From: Lachnospiraceae bacterium
GTDB lineage: Bacteria > Bacillota > Clostridia > Lachnospirales > Lachnospiraceae
DNA length: 10,849 nt
Direction of reading: 5' to 3'
Assembly: GCA_009774345.1 (NCBI GenBank)
Contig: VSNR01000380.1
Coordinates: 1 to 10,849 of the forward strand
Both the position numbers and the translations under genes were made by a program. The notes under the pieces were generated by a model. That model searched no databases. It saw nothing but the letters and a program-made list of their open reading frames with translations, and was not told where the DNA came from. Positions 1 through 6,699 of this stretch are shown one piece after another; the stretch's first letter is position 1, and the number at the start of each line of letters is the position of its first letter.

Positions 1-69
1 ATATGTGTATAAGAGTCATTCTATATGCAGAACTTAAACAAAAATAGTTAGAAAGGAGAAGACAACTGA

Positions 70-249
70 ATGACAGAAAAATCATTTATGACGGTGGAGG
101 AAGTGGCAGCGGAATTGCGTGTGTCGAAATCAAAAGCCTACCAGATTGTAAGGGAACTGAATACAGAGTTACAGAAACAGGGCTATCTGACCGTGACAGG
201 ACGTGTGAACGCTACATTTTTTCATAAAAAGGTCTGTTACAGCGAATAA
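70..249 (+). CDS. Excisionase-like small HTH DNA-binding protein (element 1)
   Basis: A 59-residue ORF starts at ATG 70 behind a good ribosome binding site (AAAGGAG at about 52-58) and lies 20 bases before the integrase gene. The N-terminal half (MTVEEVAAELRVSKSKAYQI, residues 7-26) reads as a winged-helix/HTH motif of the MerR/Xis type. The C-terminal part (GYLTVTGRVN, then FFHKKV) fits the wing that ends Tn916-like excisionases. Established for such proteins: they bind near the element ends and bias the integrase towards excision, and some also act on transcription. The same arrangement recurs with the second integrase at 9237-9431, whose product has a matching layout (GFLTIAGKIPVEYF). Inference: a recombination directionality factor co-transcribed with the integrase. 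A plain transcriptional regulator is the alternative. Confidence 0.8.
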   Translation: MTEKSFMTVEEVAAELRVSKSKAYQIVRELNTELQKQGYLTVTGRVNATFFHKKVCYSE

Positions 250-269
250 GGAAGGAGAGTGATTACAAG

Positions 270-1352
270 ATGGCTGTATACAAAGACAATGCAACTGGAA
301 CATGGAGGGTTATCTATCGTTTTACCAACTGGAAGGGGGAGAGGAAACAGACACAAAAGAGGGGCTTTGCAACGAAAAGGGAAGCGCAGGCGTGGGAACA
401 TGAAGCCATGCTCAAACAGGGGGCAAAGCTGGATATGACTTTCGGCAGTTTTTTTGAGGTATATGAAGCCGACAAGAAACAGCGTGTCAAGGAAAGCACA
501 TGGGAGTCAAAAAGCCATGTGATACGGACAAAGATTTTGCCATACTTTGAAAACAGCAAAATTGCAGAGATTGAAGCAAAGGACGTGATAGCATGGCAGA
601 ATGAACTGATGGCATATAAGGACGAGAAAGGCAAGCCCTATTCCGCAGATTATTTGAGGACGATACACGCACAGCTTACAGCGATATTCAATCATGCAGT
701 AAACTTTTACAATCTTCCCTACAATCCGGCAAGGAGGGCAGGAACGATTGGGAGCGAAGCTGTAAAGGAAATGGACTTCTGGACGAAGGAAGAATATCTG
801 AAATTCTCCGAAGCCATGATGGATAAGCCACGTTCCTATTATGCGTTTGAAATGCTTTACTGGTGCGGTATGCGCTCCGGTGAACTGCTTGCCCTTACTC
901 CGGCAGATTTCAATTTTGAGAAGCAGACGGTCACGATCAGCAAGACGTTTCACCGTTCCAAAGGGCGGGATATTATCACAAGCCCAAAGACGAAGAAAAG
1001 TAACCGCACAATCAAAATGCCGCCGTTTCTCTGTGAGGAAATGCAAGAGTATATCAAAATGCTTTACGATATTAAGCCGGACGAAAGGTTATTTACCGTC
1101 ACAAAATCCTATCTTAATCACGAGATGGAGAGAGGGGCGAAACAGGCAGGTGTAAAGAAGATTCGTGTGCATGATATTCGTCACAGCGCAGTTTCGCTTT
1201 TAATCAACATGGGATTCTCGGTACTGGCGATTGGGGAGCGCATGGGGCATGAAGCGGAGAAGATTACATACCGGTATGCACACTTGTTTCCTACTGTTCA
1301 GACAGAAATGGCAGAAAGATTGGAAATGGAGCGAATGACAAAGGAGGATTAG
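270..1352 (+). CDS. int: Tyrosine recombinase/integrase of element 1
   Basis: This 360-residue protein is full length for a Tn916/lambda-type integrase. Residues 1-50 (GTWRVIYRFTNWKGERKQ, then KRGFATKREAQAWE) form the small beta-sheet arm-binding domain. Residues about 57-160 are the SAM-like core-binding domain, and the catalytic domain follows. The active-site set is visible: R202 (CGMRSGE), K240 (SPKT), H301 and R304 (HDIRH), H327 (MGHE) and nucleophile Y336 (RYAHL). It cuts and rejoins element and chromosomal attachment sites. The start has AAGGAG at 252-257, 12 bases upstream. The gene sits between the excisionase and the RHH gene, with only 4 bases before the latter. It is clearly related to the integrase at 9428-10507 but diverged along its length, so the two are separate elements rather than a recent duplication. 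Confidence 0.95.
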   Translation: MAVYKDNATGTWRVIYRFTNWKGERKQTQKRGFATKREAQAWEHEAMLKQGAKLDMTFGSFFEVYEADKKQRVKESTWESKSHVIRTKILPYFENSKIAEIEAKDVIAWQNELMAYKDEKGKPYSADYLRTIHAQLTAIFNHAVNFYNLPYNPARRAGTIGSEAVKEMDFWTKEEYLKFSEAMMDKPRSYYAFEMLYWCGMRSGELLALTPADFNFEKQTVTISKTFHRSKGRDIITSPKTKKSNRTIKMPPFLCEEMQEYIKMLYDIKPDERLFTVTKSYLNHEMERGAKQAGVKKIRVHDIRHSAVSLLINMGFSVLAIGERMGHEAEKITYRYAHLFPTVQTEMAERLEMERMTKED

Positions 1353-1356
1353 AAAA

Positions 1357-1680
1357 ATGGATAAGGCACTTGATTACAAAGGAAGATGGCGCAATCATAC
1401 GGTGGCGTTTAGGGTTTCGGACGAAGAAGCAAAACTGTTAAATGATTTAGTGGCATTGTCGGGGCTGACTAAGCAGGAATATATCACTAGGCGGCTCTTG
1501 TGCCGGGATGTGGTGGTACAGGGCAATCCGAGGGTGTATAAGGCTCTGAAAAACCAGATGGCGGCAATCCATGAGGAATTAAAGCGTATGGAGAGCATAA
1601 GCCCGGACAATGATGAACTGCTCTACACATTACAAGTTATTGCAATCACGTTGGACGGTCTGAAAGGAGAAGATGAATGA
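1357..1680 (+). CDS. Ribbon-helix-helix mobilization accessory protein (MobC-like)
   Basis: A 107-residue protein. Residues 11-50 (RNHTVAFRVSDEEAKLLNDL, then SGLTKQEYITRRLL) have the beta strand followed by two helices of a ribbon-helix-helix DNA-binding fold. The rest is helical and probably dimerises. Proteins of this type next to integrase or relaxase genes serve as relaxosome accessory factors (MobC/NikA-like) that bind oriT and help the relaxase nick, or as autoregulators. AAGGAGG at 1341-1347, inside the end of the integrase gene, gives a well-placed ribosome binding site. The stop overlaps the next start as ATGA (1677-1680), so it is translationally coupled to the ATPase gene. A paralogue lies at 10497-10832 directly after the second integrase. 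The fold is well supported; the relaxosome role is inferred from context. Confidence 0.75.
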   Translation: MDKALDYKGRWRNHTVAFRVSDEEAKLLNDLVALSGLTKQEYITRRLLCRDVVVQGNPRVYKALKNQMAAIHEELKRMESISPDNDELLYTLQVIAITLDGLKGEDE

Positions 1681-2813
1681 CAGAAAAAAGAAAAACGACT
1701 GCTTCCGTATCATCTGTTGGCGCAGATGGGAAACAGCCGAATCTTAAAAAAGACACTGAAATTATAGCAAATGAAACAGCACAAATCAATCTGCAAGCCA
1801 CAAATAACTGCAAAAGCCCGGAGAAATCCGGGTGCAGTTTGCACACGGTTTCCATGACAGAATTATATGATACGCTTTACCCGCCGAGGACGCCGGTTGT
1901 TGATGGTTTTCTGTATGGTGGCACATATCTTTTCGTAGGTGCGCCGAAAGTGGGAAAATCCTTTTTTATGGGGCAGCTTGCCTATCATATAGCAATGGGG
2001 ATTCCTCTGTGGGATTATCCCGTCCGTAAAGGAACGGTCTTGTATCTGGCTTTGGAAGATGATTACGCAAGGCTTCAGCGGCGGCTTTCACAAATGTTTG
2101 GTATAGAGAGCGCAGACAATCTCTATTTTGCGACACAGGCAAAGACGCTGAAGGAAGGCTTGGACGGTGAATTAGAGGAGTTTGTGAAACAGCATACAGA
2201 CGCAAGGCTGATTATCATTGACACACTGCAAAAGGTGAGGGAAGTCGGCGGGGAAACTTTCAGCTACTCGAATGATTATGAGATTGTAACAAAGCTGAAA
2301 GCGTTTAGTGACAAGTATGGTATCTGCCTGTTAGTGGTACACCATACCCGCAAGATGGAATCCGGTGATAGCTTTGATATGATTTCCGGCACAAACGGAT
2401 TGCTTGGGGCGGCTGACGGGGCGTTCATTATGCAGAAGAAAAAGCGGACGGACAACACGGCGGTTCTTGATATTGTGGGGCGTGACCAGCCAGACCAGGA
2501 ACTGACGATAGAGTTTGACCGGGAGCGTTGCATCTGGAAGTTTAAAAAGGCAGAAACGGAACTTTGGAAACAGCCGCCTAACCCGCTTTTGGAAGCCATT
2601 AACGAATTTCTGGCGGAAGGCAGACCAGAGTGGGAAGGAACGGCAACGGAACTTCTGAAACTGTTGCCGGATATGCAGCTATCGGCAAATGTGCTTTCCA
2701 GAAAATTAAATGTAGTAAACAGCCAGCTATTAAATGACTATGGCATTTTCTATGACAATAAACGGGGGCATGAGAGAAGAATCATTTTAAAGCGGCTGGA
2801 ACGGAACGAATAA
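1677..2813 (+). CDS. RepA-like RecA-fold AAA ATPase (AAA_25 type)
   Basis: This 378-residue protein has an unstructured polar N-terminus (1-55), then a RecA-fold ATPase core. Walker A is GAPKVGKS at 88-95 (K94). An acidic ALEDDY motif at 125-130 supplies the catalytic glutamate, E127. Walker B is LIIIDT at 178-183 (D182). LLVVHHTRK (218-226) and SGTNGLLGAADG (237-248) follow, as in hexameric RepA helicases of the RSF1010 kind. The C-terminal region (about 300-375) resembles a winged helix. Family knowledge: such proteins are replicative helicases or initiation helpers on plasmids and on mobile elements that replicate as circles after excision. The phased repeat structure immediately downstream (2818-2900) is a plausible site of action. 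It starts at the ATGA overlap with the RHH gene. A DNA-maintenance ATPase other than a helicase remains possible. Confidence 0.85.
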   Translation: MTEKRKTTASVSSVGADGKQPNLKKDTEIIANETAQINLQATNNCKSPEKSGCSLHTVSMTELYDTLYPPRTPVVDGFLYGGTYLFVGAPKVGKSFFMGQLAYHIAMGIPLWDYPVRKGTVLYLALEDDYARLQRRLSQMFGIESADNLYFATQAKTLKEGLDGELEEFVKQHTDARLIIIDTLQKVREVGGETFSYSNDYEIVTKLKAFSDKYGICLLVVHHTRKMESGDSFDMISGTNGLLGAADGAFIMQKKKRTDNTAVLDIVGRDQPDQELTIEFDRERCIWKFKKAETELWKQPPNPLLEAINEFLAEGRPEWEGTATELLKLLPDMQLSANVLSRKLNVVNSQLLNDYGIFYDNKRGHERRIILKRLERNE

Positions 2814-2817
2814 AAAG

Positions 2818-2900
2818 CGACGATATGCGTCGGTTGCGACGGTATTTCAGATAGCGGGGCGGTATAGAAAATACCGTCGCTATCGACGCAAACCGACGCA
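2818..2900 (+). repeat. Mirror-symmetric phased CGACG/CGTCG repeats in a long interrupted palindrome; candidate origin
   Basis: Pentamers CGACG or CGTCG begin at 2818, 2828, 2837, 2875, 2884 and 2894, giving spacings of 10, 9, 38, 9 and 10. The two triplets mirror each other and stay close to one helical turn apart. The sequence also forms an interrupted hairpin. The arm at 2826-2835 pairs with 2891-2900, and the arm at 2836-2847 pairs with 2869-2880, leaving a 10-base bulge at 2881-2890. It starts 5 bases after the repA-like stop codon and ends 17 bases before the next start. No T-run follows, so a simple terminator is unlikely. Inference: an iteron-like replication origin, or a multi-dimer binding site for the RHH protein or the RepA-like ATPase. 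Confidence 0.6.
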
Positions 2901-2917
2901 GAAAGGAATGATATAAA

Positions 2918-3151
2918 ATGAAAAATGTGCAGATACCTTATGATTTGTTTATGGCGTTGCTCCGGTATCATCTGGTGGAAGATGGTTCCTGTGCTGGTGA
3001 AATCCGGCGGGGGCTGGAAAAGAAACTGGATTCTATGGTGCGCCATGAACTGTACGCAAAATATAAGACAGCGCCAACGGAAGAAGAAAGAGAAAAAGCC
3101 AGAAAAGAATATCTGGATAAGCGGGGAGTGCCGGACAGCTTCCGCTGGTAG
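2918..3151 (+). CDS. Small conserved-looking protein of unknown function
   Basis: A 77-residue, charged, mostly helical protein starts at ATG 2918 behind AAAGGA at 2902-2907. Residues 1-24 (PYDLFMALLRYHL) are amphipathic; residues 25-45 contain the basic stretch EIRRGLEKKLDSM; the tail (TEEEREKARKEYLDKRG) is a charged helix ending in PDSFRW. It has no signal peptide or membrane segment. From memory, near-identical small proteins recur next to relaxase genes in Lachnospiraceae elements and carry a misleading 'complexin' label in databases; I cannot verify this here. Its position between the RepA-like ATPase and the relaxase suggests a replication or mobilization accessory role, but no domain shows this. 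Confidence 0.75.
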   Translation: MKNVQIPYDLFMALLRYHLVEDGSCAGEIRRGLEKKLDSMVRHELYAKYKTAPTEEEREKARKEYLDKRGVPDSFRW

Positions 3152-3172
3152 TTTTTCCTTCGGCGATAATTA

Positions 3173-3197
3173 ACAGGGGCGTGTCACGCCCCCCTGT
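3173..3197 (+). terminator. GC-rich hairpin after the small ORF; possible terminator or attenuator
   Basis: ACAGGGGCGTG and CACGCCCCCCTGT pair with a two-base bulge around a one- to seven-base loop, 22 bases after the stop at 3151. There is no proper T-run (CTATT follows), so termination would be weak. It opens the long non-coding stretch leading to the relaxase and may belong to the same structured region. Confidence 0.45.
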
Positions 3198-3279
3198 CTA
3201 TTAGCCGACAAGGAAAAATGAAGGATTGCCATACGGAATGAAGTGTCGGACAATGTGGCAGTGACAGCGGCAGTAAAAG

Positions 3280-3466
3280 GGCTGGAACAGCCGCCCGTCC
3301 GTAAGGACGGTATGCTATCCGAAGGATAGCTTGCCCCCGGCAGGGCGCAAAACCTGCTTGCAGGTTGCATTTTTGTTGGCGTAGCTGACAAAAGTGCTTT
3401 TGCGTTACTTTCGGGAAAGTAACAAAGCCGAAGCGAAGATACTTCGCTTTACGCCTATTCGGCGTA
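3280..3466 (+). other. Tandem array of eight hairpins upstream of the relaxase; candidate oriT or structured RNA
   Basis: The gene-free stretch 3152-3532 is dominated by back-to-back inverted repeats with short loops. Stem pairs are 3280-3284/3288-3292 (loop GAA), 3295-3300/3305-3310 (GTAA), 3314-3320/3324-3330 (GAA), 3351-3356/3361-3366 (CTTG), 3389-3394/3397-3402, 3404-3411/3416-3423 (CGGG), 3431-3438/3442-3449 (ATA) and 3450-3455/3461-3466. All stems listed are perfect. A further GCCC/GGGC pair lies at 3333-3346, and GCCGAA (3427-3432) can alternatively pair with TTCGGC (3458-3463). MobV elements usually carry oriT just upstream of the relaxase gene, and oriT regions are rich in inverted repeats, so oriT is the leading inference. 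I found no clear match to the pMV158-type nick sequence. The hairpins are not followed by T-runs and so are not a terminator series. A structured leader RNA of the relaxase gene is the alternative. Confidence 0.55.
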
Positions 3467-3532
3467 GTAAAATTAGCGGCACAAATATATAGAATGTGGA
3501 GGATATGCCTATTGGAAAGGACGATTAGCGGC

Positions 3533-4882
3533 ATGATGGGGAAAGGTTCGGTCAACCACAATACAAGAGCCTTTACAGCTAAAAATGTAGATAAGGAACG
3601 TAGCCGGGATAACGTGGAATTTTGCCACTCGGATATAAAAGAGGTCTATCACAATCTTTTTGATGAAGCACTGGAACGCTACAACGCAAAGCAGAAACGG
3701 AGTGACCGAAAGATTGACGATTACTATGAGAAGATACGCCGGGGAAAGCAGGAGAAATTATTTTATGAGGTAATCTTTCAAATCGGTAATAAGGACGATA
3801 TGAACGTGCAGAGCAATGAGGGAAAGTTGGCGAAAGAGATTTTATGCGAGTTTATGGAGCAGTTTCAAGAAAGAAATCCGAACCTGTTTGTATTTTCAAG
3901 CCACTTGCACATGGACGAGCAAACACCGCACATTCATATTGATTTTGTTCCTTTTATCCGTAACAGCAAGCGTGGACTTGATACGAGGGTTTCCCTCAAA
4001 GGCGCATTGTCGGAACAAGGCTTCAAAGGTGGCACAAGGGGAATGACGGAATGGAACGAATGGATTGAAGCGGAGAAGCAGGAACTTTCAAAAGTCATGG
4101 GGCGGCATGGCGTACAGTGGAAACAGTTAGGCACACATCACAAGCATTTGTCTGTACTCGATTTTGAGAAGCAGGAACGGCAAAAAGAGGTTGCGGAACT
4201 GGAACAGACAATCTCCGGCAGTAAAAAGGAATTATCTGACATTCTTCATCAGCAGATAGCGGCAGGACAGGAAACGGAACAGATACGGAAAGAGGGCGAA
4301 GCGATCCGGCAGGAAGTATCGGAACTTACCGCAACAAATCATATGTTAAGGGAACAGACGGAAACGCTGACAGAGGATAAGGAAAAGCTGTTATGTGAAA
4401 ATGAAAGATTGGAAAAACAGCAAAAAAAGTTACAGCAGGAAATTAATAAAATGGTACAGTCAAAGGAAGTCATGGAGCGCAACATACACGCCTATGATGA
4501 AGATGTGAAATGGCAGTTGGCAGAGCCGGGGGCATTGATGAGCGCAAAAAATTACCGTGATAAAAAAGCACTCCCGCTTGTGGAGAAATTGAAAGAAGTC
4601 GTTAAAAATCTGACTATCAAGTGCGTACAGCTTACGGAGCAGGGAAAGAAGCTGACCGCCAAAGTGGATGGACAGAAGAAACAGATTAGCCGCTTGACGG
4701 ACAAGGTTATGGAACAGAGCGACACCATAGACCGATTGCAGGAAAAAGCAGTTGATTTGGGGCGTTTGGAGCGTCATTTAGGCAGAGAGCAGATGCAGTT
4801 GATAGTAGAACGGTCAAAGGTGTTAGAACAGGCGGAGAGGGCAAATAAACGCCCGAAGCGTGCCTTTGAAATGAGCCGATAG
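3533..4882 (+). CDS. mobV: MobV-family relaxase (Pre/Mob plasmid recombination enzyme)
   Basis: The protein has 449 residues from ATG 3533. The N-terminus MMGKGSVNHNTRAF holds the HN-x-R motif that aligns with the nucleophilic His22 of pMV158 MobM (here H9). The metal-binding motif HLHMDEQTPHIHIDF at 124-138 (H126, H133, H135) is the MobV signature HxDExxPHxH. From about residue 210 to the end it is almost all coiled coil, used for dimerisation or partner contacts. The enzyme nicks oriT and leads the strand into a recipient through a helper conjugation channel; none is encoded here. An in-frame ATG at 3494 would add 13 residues, but it lacks a ribosome binding site and family members begin near MGKGSVNHN. 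A purine-rich GGAAAGGA at 3514-3521 supports 3533 (or 3536). Confidence 0.93.
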   Translation: MMGKGSVNHNTRAFTAKNVDKERSRDNVEFCHSDIKEVYHNLFDEALERYNAKQKRSDRKIDDYYEKIRRGKQEKLFYEVIFQIGNKDDMNVQSNEGKLAKEILCEFMEQFQERNPNLFVFSSHLHMDEQTPHIHIDFVPFIRNSKRGLDTRVSLKGALSEQGFKGGTRGMTEWNEWIEAEKQELSKVMGRHGVQWKQLGTHHKHLSVLDFEKQERQKEVAELEQTISGSKKELSDILHQQIAAGQETEQIRKEGEAIRQEVSELTATNHMLREQTETLTEDKEKLLCENERLEKQQKKLQQEINKMVQSKEVMERNIHAYDEDVKWQLAEPGALMSAKNYRDKKALPLVEKLKEVVKNLTIKCVQLTEQGKKLTAKVDGQKKQISRLTDKVMEQSDTIDRLQEKAVDLGRLERHLGREQMQLIVERSKVLEQAERANKRPKRAFEMSR

Positions 4883-4901
4883 GAAAGGGGGTTGATAGGA
4901 T

Positions 4902-5216
4902 ATGACGGATATGGAGAAGAAAGTCATGGTGCGGCTGTGTGCTAAAATCGTGGCAGAAACAGACCTTTACGAAACAGATAAGGAAGTGCAAAATCTGATA
5001 GACTGGGTATGTTTGTCGGAACAGATAAAGGAAAACAATAATACAATCCGTAATCTGACTGGGGAATATAAGAAGATAGAACCGGATTGCCGGGAGGGAG
5101 TGCGGGCGCAGTTGGAGCGCATGAAAGAACTCTGTAAAGAGCGCAATAATCTGTATGAGAAACAGAACGATTTGAAAGGGCGGAAATACAAAATAGAAAA
5201 ATCGTTGGAACGATAA
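4902..5216 (+). CDS. Small coiled-coil protein of the mobilization operon, function unknown
   Basis: A 104-residue protein lies 19 bases after the relaxase stop, with AGGAAAGGGG at 4881-4890 and AGGA at 4897-4900 as possible ribosome binding sites. Residues 1-35 look globular-helical (VMVRLCAKIVAETDLYETDK). Residues 38-104 are a long charged coiled coil (EQIKENNNTIRNL, RAQLERMKELCKERNNLYEK), ending in a basic tail. No catalytic motif, signal peptide or membrane segment is visible. Given tight linkage to a coiled-coil relaxase, a relaxosome partner is a reasonable guess but unproven. A start at the second methionine (4911) would shorten it by three residues. Confidence 0.75.
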   Translation: MTDMEKKVMVRLCAKIVAETDLYETDKEVQNLIDWVCLSEQIKENNNTIRNLTGEYKKIEPDCREGVRAQLERMKELCKERNNLYEKQNDLKGRKYKIEKSLER

Positions 5217-5256
5217 AAAATATGGGGCGTGGCGGTTGCTATGCCCTGTATTTTTT
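5215..5256 (+). terminator. Rho-independent terminator closing the mobilization operon
   Basis: The arm AAAAAATATGGGGC (5215-5228) pairs with GCCCTGTATTTTTT (5243-5256) around a 14-base loop, and the second arm ends in six T. The A-run on the left arm means it can also work on the opposite strand. It overlaps the stop codon of the coiled-coil gene and separates the core operon from the cargo genes. Confidence 0.8.
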
Positions 5257-5278
5257 AGTGGCAGATACAGAGAGAAAG

Positions 5279-5287
5279 TGCTATAAT
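5279..5287 (+). promoter_or_regulatory. Extended -10 promoter of the cargo genes
   Basis: TGCTATAAT is a perfect extended -10 element (TG-N-TATAAT) placed between the terminator at 5215-5256 and the gene at 5324. No good -35 is present at 17 bases upstream, which an extended -10 can tolerate. Transcription would start near 5294, giving a leader of about 30 bases with GGGAG at 5309-5313 as ribosome binding site. Confidence 0.65.
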
Positions 5288-5323
5288 CGAAAGCATGATT
5301 TAAGATATGGGAGATGAAACGGC

Positions 5324-5773
5324 ATGCAAATAGATATTGAAGGTAATTTTTCACTGTTATTTGATAAAAATAATAATATGGCATACAAAGCATTACAGAC
5401 GCTACAAAAAGAATGTGAGGAATCGGACAAGGTATATTGTTATATGGATAAGTTAGCCGATATGATTGACAATGATAATTCCTACATTCGGACAAGAGGG
5501 CTTACGCTGATTGCCTATAACGCTAAATGGGATAAAGATAATAAAATTGATGAAATCATAGACGAATATTTGAAGCATATAGAAGATGTTAAGCCGATAA
5601 CGGCAAGACAGTGTATAAAATTACTGCCTATGATAGCTAAAAATAAGCCGGAATTAGAAGAAGATATTGTATCGGCACTACAAAAAGCAGATATATCTAT
5701 TTATGCAGACAGTATACAACCATTGGTCTATAAGGATATTCAAAATTCTTTGGCAGAGATAGAGAAGCTATAA
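5324..5773 (+). CDS. All-helical HEAT-like repeat protein (often labelled 'SufBD protein')
   Basis: A 149-residue, acidic, entirely helical protein. Successive helix pairs (residues about 19-33, 37-50, 53-66, 75-88, 92-103, 108-120, 129-149) with turns such as DNDNSYIRTRGLTLIAYNAK resemble HEAT/ARM repeats. The LLPMIAKNKPELEEDIVSAL segment (residues 100-119) is typical. From memory, relatives are recorded as 'SufBD protein' or HEAT-repeat protein, although nothing here resembles the SufB/SufD beta-helix; that label should not be read as an iron-sulfur role. It begins the cargo operon behind the extended -10 promoter and is followed 30 bases later by the MBL hydrolase. Codon use is more AT-rich than in the mobilization genes, suggesting separate origin. 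It is probably a protein-binding scaffold; the partner is unknown. Confidence 0.7.
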   Translation: MQIDIEGNFSLLFDKNNNMAYKALQTLQKECEESDKVYCYMDKLADMIDNDNSYIRTRGLTLIAYNAKWDKDNKIDEIIDEYLKHIEDVKPITARQCIKLLPMIAKNKPELEEDIVSALQKADISIYADSIQPLVYKDIQNSLAEIEKL

Positions 5774-5803
5774 ATTAATTGGGATTTTAAGGAGTGTGGA
5801 GTA

Positions 5804-6565
5804 ATGAATAACTGGTTTACAATAGATAAAATTGATGCAAATACATATATTATCAGCGAATACCGACATTGGGAGGAAACGCATTGCTATTTGTTGAATG
5901 GAAATACCCGAAGTCTGCTTATTGATACGGGGCTTGGCATTTCCAATATCTATAAGGAAGTGCTGAAACTTACCGATAAGCCAATTACGGCAGTAGCAAC
6001 GCATATTCATTGGGATCATATTGGAGGGCATAAGTATTTCACGGATTTTTATGCTCATGCTGATGAATTGGATTGGTTGAATGGTAAATTCCCTTTATCA
6101 ATCGAAACGATAAGAGAGATGGTCGTAGACCGCTGTGATTTACCCAAAGGTTTTTGCGTGAGCGATTATGAATTGTTTCAGGGTATGCCGACAAAAGTGC
6201 TGACAGACCATGACATCATTAATATTGGCGGCAGGGAAATTGAAGTGCTGCATACTCCCGGACACTCTCCGGGGCATTTGTGCTTTTGGGAAAAAAGCAG
6301 GGGATATTTATTTACTGGCGATTTGGTTTATAAAGATATTCTGTTTGCTTATTATCCGTCTACTGACCCGGGAGTATACCTTGATTCTTTGGAAAAAGTT
6401 GCGGCATTGCCTGTAAACGAAGTATTTCCGGGACATCATTCACTGGATATAGAATCGGAAATACTGATTCGTATGCGGGAAGCATTTAGAAATCTCAAGG
6501 CGGACGGAAAACTTCATCATGGAAGTGGGACATTTAATTATGGGGATTGGGGAGTATGGTTATAA
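5804..6565 (+). CDS. MBL-fold metallo-hydrolase
   Basis: A 253-residue protein of usual length for a single-domain MBL hydrolase. The zinc ligands are all present: THIHWDH at 66-72 (H67, H69, D71, H72), HTPGHS at 150-155 (H154), TGD at 171-173 (D173) and PGHH at 209-212 (H211). The first strands (HCYLLNGNTRSLLIDTGLG) are classic for the fold. It has no signal peptide, so it should be cytoplasmic and is unlikely to be a secreted beta-lactamase. A glyoxalase II-like or other ester/lactone hydrolase is more probable; the substrate is unknown. AAGGAG at 5789-5794 gives a strong ribosome binding site. It follows the HEAT-like gene by 30 bases and is probably co-transcribed with it, ending at the terminator-like hairpin at 6658-6698. 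Confidence 0.9.
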   Translation: MNNWFTIDKIDANTYIISEYRHWEETHCYLLNGNTRSLLIDTGLGISNIYKEVLKLTDKPITAVATHIHWDHIGGHKYFTDFYAHADELDWLNGKFPLSIETIREMVVDRCDLPKGFCVSDYELFQGMPTKVLTDHDIINIGGREIEVLHTPGHSPGHLCFWEKSRGYLFTGDLVYKDILFAYYPSTDPGVYLDSLEKVAALPVNEVFPGHHSLDIESEILIRMREAFRNLKADGKLHHGSGTFNYGDWGVWL

Positions 6566-6606
6566 GAAGTAGGCTGTGGCAAAAATAATGTTTCTTTTGG
6601 TGATGA

Positions 6607-6636
6607 TTGACACATGGTGCTAGCACCATGTAAGTT
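6607..6636 (+). promoter_or_regulatory. MerR-type promoter/operator: TTGACA followed by a 20-bp perfect palindrome
   Basis: TTGACA (6607-6612) leads into a perfect 20-bp palindrome at 6612-6631, centred on GCTAGC, which fills the spacer before TAAGTT (6631-6636). A dyad sitting inside a slightly long spacer is the hallmark of MerR-family promoters, where the regulator twists DNA to realign -35 and -10. The -10 is weak, as expected for an activated promoter. No MerR-family gene is present in the window, and transcription from here would meet the hairpin at 6658-6698. It may control yjdF by read-through, or be a relic of a lost regulator cassette. Confidence 0.6.
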
Positions 6637-6657
6637 AGAGCAGACAAGGGAAATGAT

Positions 6658-6698
6658 AATATGGCAATTTGCAGTTGTAGGCGGATTGCCATATTTTT
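6658..6698 (+). terminator. Intrinsic terminator between the MBL and yjdF genes
   Basis: AATATGGCAAT (6658-6668) pairs perfectly with ATTGCCATATT (6685-6695), an 11-bp stem with a 16-base loop, and T-residues run from 6694 to 6698. It should end transcripts from the HEAT/MBL operon, and also any started at the MerR-type promoter unless read-through is controlled. Confidence 0.65.
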
Positions 6699-6699
6699 G

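Noticed and set aside
507..1046. 179-codon open frame on the minus strand
   Set aside because: It lies wholly inside the integrase gene, whose catalytic residues establish the plus strand as coding; no ribosome site or recognisable domain.
2925..3173. 82-codon frame overlapping the small protein at 2918-3151
   Set aside because: Shifted frame of the same segment with a Trp/Cys-rich product; the 2918 frame has the ribosome site and a natural amphipathic helical composition.
3220..3330. Possible remnant of a coding gene (frame reading RIAIRNEVSDNVAV)
   Set aside because: The reading is protein-like but has no ATG/GTG start with a ribosome site and ends within the hairpin series. It could be a decayed fragment, but support is too thin to annotate.
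3280..3466. Hairpin series considered as a CRISPR array
   Set aside because: The stems differ from one another in sequence and spacing; there is no repeated unit with variable spacers and no cas gene.
3494..3532. Upstream ATG adding 13 residues to the relaxase
   Set aside because: No ribosome binding site precedes 3494, and the family begins near the MGKGSVNHN motif.
4707..5495. 262-codon open frame on the minus strand
   Set aside because: It is antisense to the relaxase end, the coiled-coil gene and the HEAT-like gene, crosses a terminator, and has a Phe/Tyr/His-rich composition typical of reverse reading of charged coiled-coil genes.
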